This document shows, in pieces, positions 44,797 through 59,710 of a stretch of DNA of 64,000 nucleotides (positions are counted from its first letter, which is position 1; each line of letters starts with the position of its first letter). The DNA lies in NCBI GenBank assembly GCA_958009085.1, contig OY253675.1:1-64000 (forward strand), written 5' to 3'. Made by a program: the position numbers and the translations under genes. Source of the DNA: Protoeuglena noctilucae (lineage: Eukaryota; Chlorophyta; Pedinophyceae; Marsupiomonadales; Marsupiomonadaceae). The notes under the pieces were generated by a model that did not search any database, had not been told where the DNA came from, and saw nothing but the letters and a program-made list of their open reading frames with translations.

Positions 44797-47700
44797 TCAC
44801 GCGCCGTGCACAATCAGGTCAAGACCGGTGGCCTCAGCCCCGATCCGCGCCACCCCCCCCACGGGCGACGGCTGCCCCTTGCATGAGGGCTGGAACTTGG
44901 CCCCCGACAGCGGGCACTGCACGAAAGGCGCTCCCCGGTAGATGGGCGTGTAGGTGAGGCAGCACACGTCAAAGGGCGTGCGTGGGTCGTAGTCCAGCTC
45001 GATGTCGTCCTTGAGGCCCGCCTTGTCGCACGCCAGGAGCACCTGCTTGGCCTGGGGGGGGGATGGGGAGGGGTGGGGTGAGGGGGAGGAGAGGTGGGTT
45101 GGGATGGAGAGGGACCTACCTTCACATCACCACCACACATGCACCCCACCCCACTACACATACCCACACCCCCCATCTCCCTCACCTGCACCGCAAACTT
45201 GTCCCCCGGCCCCAAGTCGACCAGCCTCCTGGCCATGTGCGAGGCCGTGCCGTAGCACTTCATCTTGAAGAGCACCGTCATGGCCGCGCGCAGGGAGAGG
45301 GCCTCGTGCACGGGCGCCATGCCGCAGTGGGTGAAGTAGCACGACAGCTCAGCCGAGCGCTTGGGGTCCTTGTCAGAGACCTCCTTGCGCTTCAGCTCCA
45401 CTCTGGATAAAATGGGGAGAGGGTGTGTGAGTGTGCGTTACCACCACTCCACTCTAAACCCACACACCCCCCCACACATACACCCACCCACACACACATC
45501 TCTCACCTCATGGCCACCACGTAGTCCCTGCACGTCCTCATCGCGTCGTGGATCTCCGCCATCTCCCCCGCATCCTTGGCCGCCAGCATCGTGCACGCGA
45601 GCAGACACCCGTTGAACGCGCGGAGAGCATCCGTGAACCGACCGGCCGTCACCATGCCCTGCGCCTCGGCGATGCGCGCCACGATTGCCGTGAGGGAGTA
45701 GGCGGGGCGGGGGCCGGCGGGCGGCTGCGTCTCGGCTGCGTCGGACCAGTCCCGGTCGATAGCCAAAGCGAAGGGCGGCAGGCCGGGGAGCGTGGCGGCC
45801 ACCGCGTGCGACGCAGCAACAACGTCCAGGAACAGCTGCTTGTAGGGAGCGAAGTGGGATACCCCACATTGCCGGTGCAGCACGCGCATGGCCGAGGCGG
45901 GGTCGTTAGCAGCCACGTGCTCGCAGGGGGTGCGGGCGGTCTGCCCCCAGCGCCGGGAGTGGGGCACGCCGGGTGCGGGGGGGATGAAGGCCTGTGCGGC
46001 CATGGCGGCGGTGGGGAGGGCCTGCGTGTCGTCTGCCTCGTGGCCGCCCAGGTCCAAAGCGCCCAGGTCCAGGTCGTCATCGCCCCAGGCGCCTGGGGGG
46101 GATGGGGTTGGGGGGCTGAGTGCTGGGGTGTAGGTGGGGGTGGCAGTGGGGGTGGCAGTGAGGGTGGCGGTGGGGGCAGCAGTGGGGGTAGCAGTGCGGG
46201 TGATAGTAACAATAATAAGGCGAGAGGGGTGGTGCTCACAATAGGCAGTCGCAACCCCATCACAGGCAGTCCTGCTACCAACCACCGCATCCCCCCCTCC
46301 CTCACCTCCCTCCAGCGCCCTCTCCACCTCCCCCATCCCCGCCCCCGCATCCCCGCCCCTCGACGCCGTGGTGTCTGACGCCGCAACGCCAGTGCCGGTG
46401 CCAGTGCCGGTGCCAGTGTCGAGGTCCTCCTCCCCGCCCCACGCGTCCGCCCCCTCCCCCGGCCCCTCCATCACCACCCCCGCATTCACGGGACGGGAGC
46501 CGGGGACCTGGTCGAACATGCCGCGCTGTGGGGAGGGAGAAGGCGTGACTGGTGAGTGGAGATGTGTGTGTGTTTATGACAGACCTGGTTGAGCGCGCCA
46601 CGCTGCATTGAGGAAAGTCATGAATGAGGGAGAGTGAGCCATCGCATCCCACCCACCCCACCCCATGCCACACCCCCATCCCTCCCCTCCGCACACCCTC
46701 ACACCCACCACCGCATCCCCACCCCATCACCCCGCATCCCCCAACCCCACACCCCCCCCTTATCCGCCAATCACCTTCGCCGCCGCGGACGGCCACGGCG
46801 CCCCGTCCGCTTTGACCGGGGCGGGCGGCCACAGCAGCGCCGCCCCTTCCACACCCCTGGGCAGTCGCACGTCGCCCCCCGCCCCCTCCCCCCCGTCCAC
46901 CCCCTTGCCGCCCTCCGCCCGCAGCTCCTGCGCCAGCACTGCCTCCTCGTCCCCCATGCCGTGCGTGTGGGCGGTGAGGTACGCCAGCTGCAGCTGCCCC
47001 GCCTCCCGCAGGACGCGCACGCGGTCCATGGCGTCGCCCAGGTAACAGGCGCAGTGGAAGCGGGAGAGGGGGTCGTTCCTGGGAATGGGAGGTGGAGTGG
47101 GGTGAGGTGAGAGGGTGTGTATGGTGGCATGGTTAGTGGGTGTTGTTTGTTGTTATGAGGTCTCATGTGACGGGCGCGGTGGAAGCGGGAGTGGGCGTTG
47201 CCTTTGCCTTTGCCTGCATCCATCCACACCCCCCATCTCCCTCACCTCCTCCACAGCTCTTTCACCATCCCTATCACCATCACCATCGCCACTGACCTCA
47301 CTCATCATATGTAATATTATCCACCACTCACCTCAGCTCCGCCATCTTCCGCATCTCCCCCACACCACCATCACCAACACTATCACTACCCCACTCAACA
47401 TCACTACCCCAAGCACTATCACCATCACCATCCCCCACTCGCCTCAGCTCCGCCATCTTCCTCATCTTCTCCAGCTTCCCCCTCTCCCCCGTCAGCACAT
47501 ACAGGAACGCCAGCCGGTCGTAGTCCTTGGTCTTCTGGCACGCGTACTCCACCACCTGGGAGATGGGGGGAAAGATGTTGTTATAGAGAGATAGTGAGAG
47601 TTTTTGGTCTTCTGGCACGCGTACTCCACCACCTGGATGAGAGATGAGGGGAGGGGAGGGGCACTGAAGGAGAGATGAAAGTTGTTGAGAAGGGTCGGCG

Positions 47701-50700
47701 GAGCACGTTTGGATAGATACTCAACACACTTGCAATCCACGGCATCACCACCACCGCAGACCACCACCACTACCCCTCCATCACTCCACCACCCCTCACC
47801 TGCAAGTGCCCCAGCCGCAGCGCTTGTTGTCCCACTCTCACTACCGCTCTCACCACCACCACCACCACCACCCCTCTCTCTATAAATCAAATCCATCGAT
47901 CTCCCCTCACCTGCAAGTGCCCCAGCCTCAGCGCTTGTTGTCCCAGCTCCCTCCACGTCGCCGCGTCGTCCATCTCCTGCGCCGCCTCCAGCGCCGCCTC
48001 GACGTTGCCAGAACCCAGCGCCAGGGTGAAGCGGCGCCTGGGATGGGATAAAGGGGGTGGTGGTGGTGGTTGGGGGTGTGGTGGGGTCGAGCAGTGGCTG
48101 GGGTGAAGTCATACCAACAATGACGAATACAAATACTGTTTCCTAATTAGCACATTGCTTCTCCTTCACCTGGGGTCCTTGACCATGTGCATGGCCACTT
48201 CCGGGAACCCCTTCGCCTGCAGGTACGCCACCATGGCATCCCCCACCAATGCCCCCGACTGGATCATCGCCAGCACCTGGGGATACTCTTTTCGCATCAA
48301 ATGCAGCTTGAAGGCGAACTCGGAGGCGTTGACGGTCAGGTGCAGCACGCGGCCCTCGCGGTCCAGGGCCGTGACCTAAAGGGGGTGAGGGGTGCGGTGA
48401 GGGTGAGGGGTGCGGTGAGGTGAGGGGTGGGAAAGGGAGGTGATGGTGTGTGCGTGACGGAGATCACTATCGCAGCAACCTGCAACACCACACTCACATC
48501 CCCAACCACACCACGCTCACTCTAACCACTCCCACTCCACCCCTCACCTGCCCCCCCTGCACCGACACCAGGTAGAGCGGCAATCTACCACTCCCACTAC
48601 CCACCCCTCACCTGCCCCCCCTGCACCGACACCAGGTAGAGCGGCGCGTCGAGCGTGCGCACGATGCCGCTGTCGCCATTGGGCAGGCAGTACTTCATGT
48701 GGTTGAGCGTGGTGTACAGCAGAGCACCGGACGCGTCGAATGCGGCCGACTTGACGCGGATGGTTTCGTGGACGGTGACGGACGACTTGAGCTTGCGGTC
48801 GGCGATCACCACCGCGTGCTTGGACAGCAGCGCCACCAGCGACATGTCGGGGGACCAGACCACGTACTTGACCTGAGAAGGGGAGGTGGGGAGATGGGGA
48901 GAGGTGAGTAACTGTGTATGTGTTTGTGTTTCGTCACTCCCTCTCAACCATCTCACCTGCGCCGCCGCCACCTCCCCCACCACCGCCCGCGTCTGCAGGT
49001 CGAGCATCGCCACCCGGTCCTCGCCCCTCAGCAGCACCGCCCCCGTCCCCGCGTAAAAGATCGAATCGGGCGCCAACCCCGCCGGCACCGCCACCTTCTT
49101 CGTAACCTCGTTCAGCAGGTTCTTGATCAGCAGCGCGTTCTGGGTTCGATCCAGCACGGCAAAGCGGTTGCGCGCCACGAAGGCCGCCCCGCTGCCCGTG
49201 CCCCGCCGGGCCTCCACCGACGCCTCACCCTTGGTCCCGGCGTCGCGGGGGATCACTGGGGGGAGTGGCAGGGGGAGTGGGGGGGTAGTGAGGGTAGCAG
49301 TGAGGGTGGCAGTCGAGGTGGCAACAGTGGGGTTGGTAGTAGGGGTGCTAGTCGGCTTGACAGTAAGGGCGGCACTTCTTGTGCAGTTCGTACAACCCCA
49401 TCGCTACACCCCACCCCTCCTTCCCCCTCCTCTCCCCCCCTCACTGTACAGCTCGTACGACCCCCTATTACTGCTTCCCATCTCATCACCACCCTTCCCC
49501 CCCCCCCCCCTCACCGTACAGCTCGTACGACCCCCCCTCGGCGGTGCTGGTGAGCAGGACGGCGTTCTCGGCTGGGTTATACCCCAAATGCCGGGGTGCC
49601 GCGTTGAGCGTCGACCCCGAGGGCCGCTTGAGGGCCAGCAAGGGAGTGGACCTCCTTGAAGCCAGGTCGTACAGCCGCAGGTATCGATCCTTTACGTAGA
49701 AGAGCTTCGATCCGTGCAGGGAGTGCGCGGGCCTCTCCCGTTCGAGTTTGAACACGATGATGCCGCTGTCGTGGCCGGCGGCCAGCAGGTTGATCTCCGG
49801 GTGGGCGGCGAGGATCCAGAAGCGGTCATGCTCGCGGCTGCGATGGGGGGGAGGGTGTGTGTGTGTGAGTGAGTGAGTGTGTGTGTGTGAGTGGGGTGGT
49901 GGTGAGTGAGATGCAGAAGCGGTCGTGCTTGCGGCTGCGATAGGTGGGGGGTGGGGTGTGTGCGTGAGTGGCAGTGGGGGTGGTGAAGGTAGTGTTGAGT
50001 GGGTACGGGTAGAAGAGCTCATCACCCGACCCCCCCCCCCCTTCGTCACTCTCACCGCTAACCCACACACAGTCACCCCCACTCTCTCCCTCACCGGAAC
50101 GTCTGCACCCCCGTGCGCTTGGACATGTCCCAGACGCGCACGGTGCGGTCCTCCGAGTTGGACACGATCAAATCCTGCTTGGCGTGGAACATGACGCAGG
50201 AGACGTTGTTGGTGTGGCCGCGCAGCGTGTCCACCTCCCAGGCCTTGCTCTCGTTCATGCGCCACAGCTTGACCTGGGGGGGGGATGGGGGATGGGTGTA
50301 TGGGACCCGGGCAGGGTTGGATGAACGGGGATGGCGGCTGTGCACATGCTAAACAGTGATCATGTTTGTCACATCATCATTGCTGCCGATACCTTCTCAT
50401 TGCACGCCCCCTCACCAGCAGTCAACACCCCTTCTCTCCCATCATCCCTCACCTGCCTGTCGTCCGCCCCCGACACCAGCAGCGGCAGCGAGGGGTGGAA
50501 GTGCACCCAGTTGACCCCCCTCTCGTGTCCTTCAAGCACGTACTTGACCATCGCCTCGGAGCTGCCAAAGAGGTCCGCGCCCATCGAGGGCAGGCCGGGG
50601 AAGGGGCGGTCCTCGCTGTGAAGGGGGGAGGGGATGAAGGGGGGTGAACAGATCGGGAGTGGGGGGCGGGGTCAGGGTATCATCCACATCGACACCCACA

Positions 50701-52445
50701 CTCAGACTTACCCCCGTTACACCCATTCGCACACCCACGCCCTCACCGCACACCTCCAAAGCACACCCAAACCCCCGCCGCACCCACACCATATACCCAT
50801 CCACTGCACACCCACCGCTCACGCGCACCCCCCACCCCCTCCGCACACCCCCCATCTCACCTGGCGTGCCCCCCCGGCGTGGGCGACTTGCGCCTGAGCG
50901 CCGACACATCCCACACGCGGATGGTCTGGTCGAGGGAGGCGCTGGCCACGATGTCTTCCTTGGGGTGGAATCGGGCGCACATGACGTAGTGGTTGTGGCC
51001 GGTCAGGACGGCGATGCAGGCGCGGGACTGCCAGTTCCATATGCGAATGGTCTGGGGGGGAGGGAGGGTGAGGGTGGGGTGTTAATAACCAATGCGGATG
51101 GTCTGGGGGTGGGGTGGGTGAGGTGAGAGGGGTGAGTAAGATATGTGAGTGAGGGACTGCCAGTTCCAGATGCAGATGGTCTGAGAATGGGGTGGGTGGG
51201 GTGTGACGTGAGAGGGACTGCCAGTTCCAAATGCGGAGTGGGGATGGGGTACGGTGGGACATGTGAATGATGGACTGCTAGTAACAAATGCGGGTACCAC
51301 CATCCCCAGTTGTCAGTACCAACACCTCGTCTCCCTCATCTCATCTCACCTGGTCGTCCGAGCACGATAGCACCCAGGGGCTCTCGTGGTGGAACTGCAC
51401 GGTGCGGATGTAGTCGAGGTGACCCACCAGCGTGAAGATGCACCGGCGCTGCTGGTAGTTCCAGACCTTGACCTGAGGGGGAGAGATGGAGGCGTGGGGT
51501 GTGGGTGTCAGGTGTGAGCAGTTCGGATGATGCCATGGGGAGCTGAGGGGCGGGAGGTGAGGGCAGGGTCAAGCATCGGCATCGTCCATGCGCTTCTGCT
51601 ATCCATCGACGCTCTGACGCTGATCCTCAGCCCCTGGGTCCCCCACCTTGTAGTCATCCCCGCCAGACACAAACAGCGGCTGCGTGCCGTGGAAGTCCAC
51701 GCTCCGGACGGGGCCCTCGTGCTGCGGGCGGGAAAACAAAGGGCCGCGGGTCGGTGTATTCACAAGCACTGAACCACAACCGACCATGTCGACTCGTGTC
51801 GCTCACAAAGCCCCTCATCGACCCTGCATCTCGCGCGAACCCCGTCCGACCATCGCCCGTCCATTGCACTTAACGCACCTCGTCGAAGCGATCGATCAGC
51901 GTCCCCATGCGGTAGTCCCAGAGCTGTATCATGCCCGTGTGAAGGGACGCAAGGATCCACGGCCTGCGGGCACCGCGCGGCGATACATCGCTCCGGAAGC
52001 TGAGCTTTGACATAACTAACATCAGCTGCGACGGAAGCGGGGTCGCGCGAAACGCAGCGCGCGCGATGGGGCCAGAGGGACGCTCGGACACCCGATGCAG
52101 CGGCCTGGGGCGCCGGGACGGCCACTTGGGGGACCAGACCGCAGCTGAGCGGAGCTTCACGAGCATCTACGTCCGATGGGAGCAAGCATCGGGCGCTTCG
52201 TCCCCCACGCCGGCCAGGGTGCGTCCCCGGGCAACGCATGCGCGTGGGACCCATGCCGGGCCCCTGGGGCCGCGCCCGGGGCCCTCTCGCTGGCCAGCGC
52301 GCGAGATGCGAGTCACGAGCGAGATCGGATGGCGGATGCCGACCATCGCGGCTCCCCACAGCGGCGTGGGGGCCCGGCCTCACCGTTTGGGGTGGAACGC
52401 GCATCCCTTGACGCGGTTGCTCTTCGTCTCGAACTTTGTCAGCAT
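44797..52445 (-). CDS. COPA: COPA, coatomer alpha subunit
   Basis: Eighteen exons: 52384-52445, 51879-51963, 51647-51721, 51350-51472, 50861-51051, 50453-50615, 50095-50273, 49515-49837, 48957-49255, 48612-48872, 48170-48375, 47911-48037, 47443-47555, 46775-47078, 46306-46525, 45507-46092, 45186-45402, 44797-45051, giving 1,262 residues against about 1,224 usual. Alpha-COP scaffolds COPI vesicles returning cargo from Golgi to ER. It opens [22 protein letters not shown]40 landmarks include [36 protein letters not shown] and [16 protein letters not shown]. The C-terminal domain has [20 protein letters not shown]. Exon 13 has a GC donor (47442); all other donors are GT. Exon 15 carries a Thr-Gly repeat. 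Confidence 0.95.
46128..46203. repeat. Intronic minisatellite, GGTGGCAGTGGG-type
   Basis: Imperfect units of GGTGGCAGTGGG and GGCAGCAGTGGG in COPA intron 15, related to those at 43079 and 49258. Confidence 0.8.
47331..47475 (-). repeat. Exon-edge echo: COPA exon 13, alternative GT donor
   Basis: The exon 13 end (sense AAGATGGCGGAGCTGAG) carries a GC donor at 47442. Its copy carries a GT donor at 47331. The 111 bases between (47332-47442) are stop-free and keep phase, so use of the copy adds 37 acidic, Gly-rich residues. Confidence 0.85.
47529..47636 (-). repeat. Exon-edge echo: COPA exon 13 acceptor
   Basis: TTCTGGCACGCGTACTCCAC and flanks occur at the true exon start (about 47531-47550) and again about 78 bases upstream in the intron. 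Confidence 0.9.
47792..47945 (-). repeat. Exon-edge echo: COPA exon 12 donor
   Basis: CCCTCACCTGCAAGTGCCCC and about 25 following bases occur at 47905 and 47793, one base different over 40. Confidence 0.9.
48545..48642 (-). repeat. Exon-edge echo: COPA exon 10 donor
   Basis: CTCACCTGCCCCCCCTGCAC and about 20 more bases are identical at 48607 and 48545: an exact copy of the last ~12 codons of the exon with its donor. Confidence 0.92.
49258..49370. repeat. Intronic minisatellite, GGTGGCAGT-type
   Basis: Decayed GGTGGCAGT/GGTAGCAGT units in COPA intron 8, between the exon 8 echoes and exon 9. Confidence 0.7.
49378..49535 (-). repeat. Exon-edge echoes: COPA exon 8 donor
   Basis: The true end (TCACCGTACAGCTCGTACGA at 49511) is copied at 49441 (one change) and, more decayed, at 49378. 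Confidence 0.88.
49815..49942 (-). repeat. Exon-edge echo: COPA exon 8 acceptor
   Basis: CAGAAGCGGTC, then GGCTGCGAT, at 49817-49843 recurs at 49915-49940, so exon 8 is echoed at both of its ends. Confidence 0.88.
51021..51294 (-). repeat. Exon-edge echoes: COPA exon 5 acceptor, four copies
   Basis: The exon 5 start (plus strand GACTGCCAGTTCCATATGCG, then TCTGGGGG) has four decaying copies at 51091-51111, 51154-51184, 51215-51240 and 51271-51294, spaced about 55-65 bases. Confidence 0.9.
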
Positions 52446-52902
52446 CTTGACCCGTTAGCTCCGAGGACGCGCCCGGGCGGGCCAGGGAAGTCGGCTCTCG
52501 GCCAAGCGGGGCCGAGGACGGAGGCTCCAGAGGCCGCGGGCCCAGTCACCGGCGCCCGCGCGCAAAATCTGCCCCGAACTGACGTGCGGGAGGGGTCGGA
52601 TCGGTCCCTCAATGCGGTTCTGGCGGTGTCAGAAGCGGGTTTTGCGTGCCTCCCGAGATCCCCCGCGTCGCCCGCACTGCGGCGCTCTCGCGGTCCATTT
52701 CGCGTTCCTAGCACCGGGCGAACTCTTCCGCGGACAATCTGCGGCTGCGACGTCGGCTGGCTGAGCCTTCGGCGCGTGGCTTCTGCGTGCGCTCCCGGCC
52801 GCGCGTCGGGCAACTTAGGCGCCCGCCACCCGCCGCCGCTGAGTCTCTGAACTTGGCAGGAACCTCGCGGGCGCGGTCCGGGGCCCCGACCCGCGGGCGA
52901 CC
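52446..52902. promoter_or_regulatory. Divergent COPA/MYST promoter region
   Basis: Only 457 bases separate the two start codons. The stretch is GC- and CpG-rich with no exon or TATA-like box that I can identify. A bidirectional promoter is an inference from layout. Confidence 0.5.
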
Positions 52903-55843
<2,941 letters not shown>

Positions 55844-56169
55844 GATAGAGACATTCCCGTCCCAAAGCGAGGCGCTGTGTCGGGGGCAGACTCGTTTGCC
55901 TGCAGCGCACACGCCAGTTGAAGCTGCTTCCTGGGAATGAAACACCCATCGCTACTCCCTCATGCACCAGATCCCACATGCGCCTGAACTCGCTCGCCGC
56001 ACTGGCCAGACATCGTTATTGCGATCGGAAGAGCAGGGCCGTCACTGCCCAGCTGTACTCAGCGCACCGGTGGCATCTGCGCGCCCGATTTCATCTGCAC
56101 CTGAATCCTGGGCGTTTGTTATTGTTCCGCACTGCCTGACAGGGGCGCGGCGGGGCCCACGGACTCGCG
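55844..56169. other. Intergenic MYST/U2AF
   Basis: About 325 bases in tandem orientation. No element recognised. Confidence 0.5.
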
Positions 56170-59100
56170 ATGACTGGGGAAGAGTGAGTGCCCCGCCAAG
56201 CGATGGATCCCGCGCGCTGGGCCACCTGCGTTCCCCGCGGGGGCATGTGGCGCGAGATGCTTAGATGATACGTCCCTGGTCGCTGCAGGAACGCCGGGGA
56301 GGCTGGCACCCGGAAGCGGAGGACGCGGTTCGCGGACCCCACGCCGGCGCCCACCGAGCCCCCGGAGGCGGCGACGCCCAGCGGCACGGCCCTGGTCACG
56401 GGTGGCCAGAGTGCAGGAGCAACGGAGGCGCCGACTCCGGCGACGGCGGAGCGTCCCTCCGGGACGGAGGGCGCGGCGACCCCGGCGTCGGGCAACGGGG
56501 CGCCGTCTGCCGAGGGGCAGAAGAAGCGGAAGCGGAGGAAGGGCTGGGGAGAGCCTACCAACAATCCAATCAACATGCCCACGATCCTCGGCACGGGCGC
56601 GCTGCCGAACCTCCCGCACGTGAGTCGGGGTCACAGACGCGCCCTTCCCAGCCGCGGAGTGCCCCGCGAGGCTCCGATTTTGTTTGCGATGTATTCTCAA
56701 CTCCATTTTCTTTATCATCTGTGCTTCCCTCGCCTCCGGGCGTGCGCCGATCGCTTGGCGCTCGCCCCGCAGTCGTTCCCGTGCTTCACGTCCGTTCCCT
56801 CCCGCTTTCCCCTCAGATCCCCGGCGCCTTCATGGCGCACGTGGGTCCTTCCTCTTCCGGCAACGACTTGGTGGCCGCGATGCTGGGCGCGGGCAGCTCT
56901 GCCGCTGTGGTCCCGGATTTCACGGGCGAGACGCACGCCATGAAGCAGAGCCGCAAGGTGTACGTGGGCAACGTGCCCATGCACTGGTGACTGACGCGCG
57001 ATGTGTAGAAGCAGAGCCGCAAGGTGTACGTGCGCGACGCAGCCTTGGTTGTTGGTTGCTGAGAAGCAGCGGACCTGCAACGAGCGTCGCTGTGTCCGTC
57101 TCCCCACCATACATCGACCCTTGCTTACCCTTCCTCCCTTTAAAAGTAGCACCTATCGTTTGAATAAACGATGCCTTGACTCCCCACCATCCATCCACCT
57201 TCCCCCCCCCCCCCCCCCCCCCGCAGCACGGTGAACGAGCTGATGAACTGGTCGTCGGAGCAGGTGCTCAAGGCATGTCCCACCATCATGGAGGTGACCA
57301 AGGGGGCCATCCCCGTCATCAATGGCATGGTGGCGGGGGACAAGGGGTACGCCTTCATTGAGTGTGCGTGTGCCGAGGTCGCCACCATCGCCGTCAACTT
57401 GCTGGACGGCAAGACCTTCCGGTGAGGAGCAGGGACGCGATTCGCTGATTCCAATTCTCTTTCTCACACTCTTTCCTTTCCATCGCAACCTCTCACGTGC
57501 ACCACCCCACCCCCACCCCACCTCTCTACCCCTCACTGCTGTCGCTACCAGCCCCTCACATGACCCACCCCACCTCCCTCTCTCCCCCCAGTGGCAGCAT
57601 CCTGCGCATGCGTCGCCCCAAGGACTACATCCCAGGGTGGGAGCCCGACCACGTCATCCTCACGCGCCTCATCCCGGGGTACCGCATCCCCATCTCCAGG
57701 GAGGTGAGAGGAAGGGGCACGGCTTTGACTGTGTGCGTGCTGGGTTACTGAGTGATAAGCAGCATCCCCATCTCCAGGGAGGTGAGGGAGAGGGAGAGGG
57801 AGACAGTGCAGGGATGGGTGCAAAGCGAGAGGTCGCATCCTGACGCTACCACCCCTCCGCAGCCACTCTCCTTGCCTCTACTGACCCACTCCAATCCCCT
57901 CACCCACTCCATCCCTCCACCCTACTCCCCGTCACCCACTCCACCCCCCCACTCCCCCAAACCCCCCCCCAGGTCCAATGCGACAGCGAGGTCCCCCCCT
58001 CCCCCACGCGCCTGTATGTGGGCAACCTGCACCCGGTCGTATCCGAGGCAGAACTGAAGGACTTCTTCCACAAATACGCCGAGCTGCGCGCGTTCAAGCT
58101 TATCAAGAAGCACCCGGACGACGAGCTGTCCATGGGCTACGCCTTCGCGCAATTCGAATTCCCCAGCGACTTTCCGGCCGGGGTGCTGGGGCTGCGTGGG
58201 GTGCAGTTCATGGGCAAGCCCATCGCGGTGTTCCCCGCGGACCTTGACCCGGAGATTCTCCCAAAGATCACCGACGAGGTGGCGCAGGGGCGGTCCGGGC
58301 TGGACGTGCTGCCAGAGTCGGTGCCAGAGAGGCCCCGGGAGGAGTGGTACCGGCCGCTCGAGTGGGTCAAGCCCCTCAGCGAGGCGCCGACGAGGATACT
58401 CGAGATATCCGGGTGCATATCGGGTGAGTGGGAGTTGGGTGGCTGGTGGCATGGGTGGTAGTATGGGTATGAGTGGGCTGGTTGGTGTTGTCTGGGTGCG
58501 TCGCAGAGTCGATGGAGGAGCTGCATGTCACATATCACACATCGCAACCCATCTCACTTCTTGTGCTTTGTCGCAGAGTCGATGGAGGAGCTGAACGACG
58601 AGGATGCGTGCGCGCGCATTGAAGAGGACGTGCGTGCCGAGTGCGAAAGGTTTGGGCTCACGTGGTCATCGCACCTGACGCGCTTGCCGGGGGCGGCGGC
58701 GGGGGCTGCGGGGGAGGCGGCAAAGGCGGAGGGCGGGGCGGAGGGGGCGGCAAAGACGGAGGGTGATGCGGCGGGGGCGGGGACGGAGGTGAAGGTGGAG
58801 GGGGAGTTGAAAGCGGAGGGCGCGGGGGGTGCGGGGGAGGGGGAGAATGGGATGGGAGCGGCGGGGGAGGCGGGGGCGGGTGTGGTGAAAGACGAGGGTG
58901 GGAATTTGGGAACGGAGCCTAAGGGGGAATCGAAGGGTGTACCTGCGGACGAGGGCCACATTGAGGAAGTGCGGGAGGAGGAGGGTGCACAGGGGGCGGC
59001 TGTGAAGGAAGAGGGGAATGGCGATGCGGGTCGCGAGGGTGGGGATGGCGATGGGGACGAGGATGAGGATGGGGATGGGGAGGGGGGGCCTAAGAAGCTG

Positions 59101-59710
59101 TACGGTTTGGGCAAGGTGTACGTGGAGTTTGCGAGGAAGGAGACGGCCATGGTGGCGCTGTTCCGGTGAGGGGCGTGTGGTTCGGGGGGCATGTGCGTCG
59201 ACTTGACACGTCGACTTGACATGACGTGTGGGGGCGTGGATGCGGGTCATGGTGGCTATCAACGCAGCTGTAGTCGATGACCTTGGTTGGCTTGTTAACT
59301 AGTGTCCTGTTGCAACCTGCCCCGTCTGCCACCTCGCGACCCCTTCGCCCGCCTCACGCCCTCCTCGCTTGTGCGCCCGCAGCCTGTTCGGGCGCTCCTA
59401 CGACGGCCGCCTGCTGACGGCGCGTTACTTCCCGGTCAAGACCTACCAGCGGCAGTTCAACAAGGGGATCCTGCCCACCACCCTGGCCCAGAAGATCCAG
59501 CTGGCCATCGCCGTGCAGGCCCGCATCACCGAGGCGCTGTACCACGACGACGAGCCGGGGAGGGCGCGCGTGCCCCTCGTGCCTCCCAACCGCCGGACTT
59601 TCTTCTGGGACACGGCAGGGGGCCGCGTCACGGACCAGGACGCCGTCCGGACCGCCATCGAGTTCTCGCGGCAGCAGCAGCTCCTGCCGGCGCCGCCGGG
59701 GAGGAGGTAG
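56170..59710 (+). CDS. U2AF2: U2AF large subunit (3' splice-site recognition)
   Basis: Eight exons: 56170-56183, 56289-56619, 56817-56986, 57227-57421, 57592-57703, 57973-58423, 58577-59165, 59383-59710, giving 729 residues against about 475 in animals. U2AF binds the polypyrimidine tract and recruits U2 snRNP. Visible parts: a basic ligand-like motif (GQKKRKRRKGWGEP), RRM1 (VYVGNVPMHW, GYAFIECAC), RRM2 (LYVGNLHPVVSEAELKDFF, GYAFAQFEF) and the C-terminal UHM (EEDVRAECERFGL, KVYVEFARKET, GRSYDGRLLTARYF). The UHM is split by an Ala/Gly/Glu/Lys insert of about 140 residues (within exon 7). Exon 1 is only 14 coding bases (MTGE). All seven introns have GT donors. Intron 3 ends in 21 C. Confidence 0.88.
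56942..57033 (+). repeat. Exon-edge echo: U2AF exon 3
   Basis: AAGCAGAGCCGCAAGGTGTA and a few more bases are exact at 56943 and 57010; the copy sits just inside intron 3. Confidence 0.92.
57202..57222 (+). repeat. 21-base poly-C acceptor tract
   Basis: A C homopolymer of about 21 directly before the acceptor of U2AF exon 4. The exact length may be unreliable. Confidence 0.85.
57684..57789 (+). repeat. Exon-edge echo: U2AF exon 5 donor
   Basis: CATCCCCATCTCCAGGGAGG with TGAG occurs at the exon end and about 77 bases downstream. Confidence 0.9.
58500..58594 (+). repeat. Exon-edge echo: U2AF exon 7 acceptor
   Basis: GTCGCAGAGTCGATGGAGGA plus GCTG is exact at 58500 and 58571, so two identical acceptors lie 71 bases apart. 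Confidence 0.93.
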
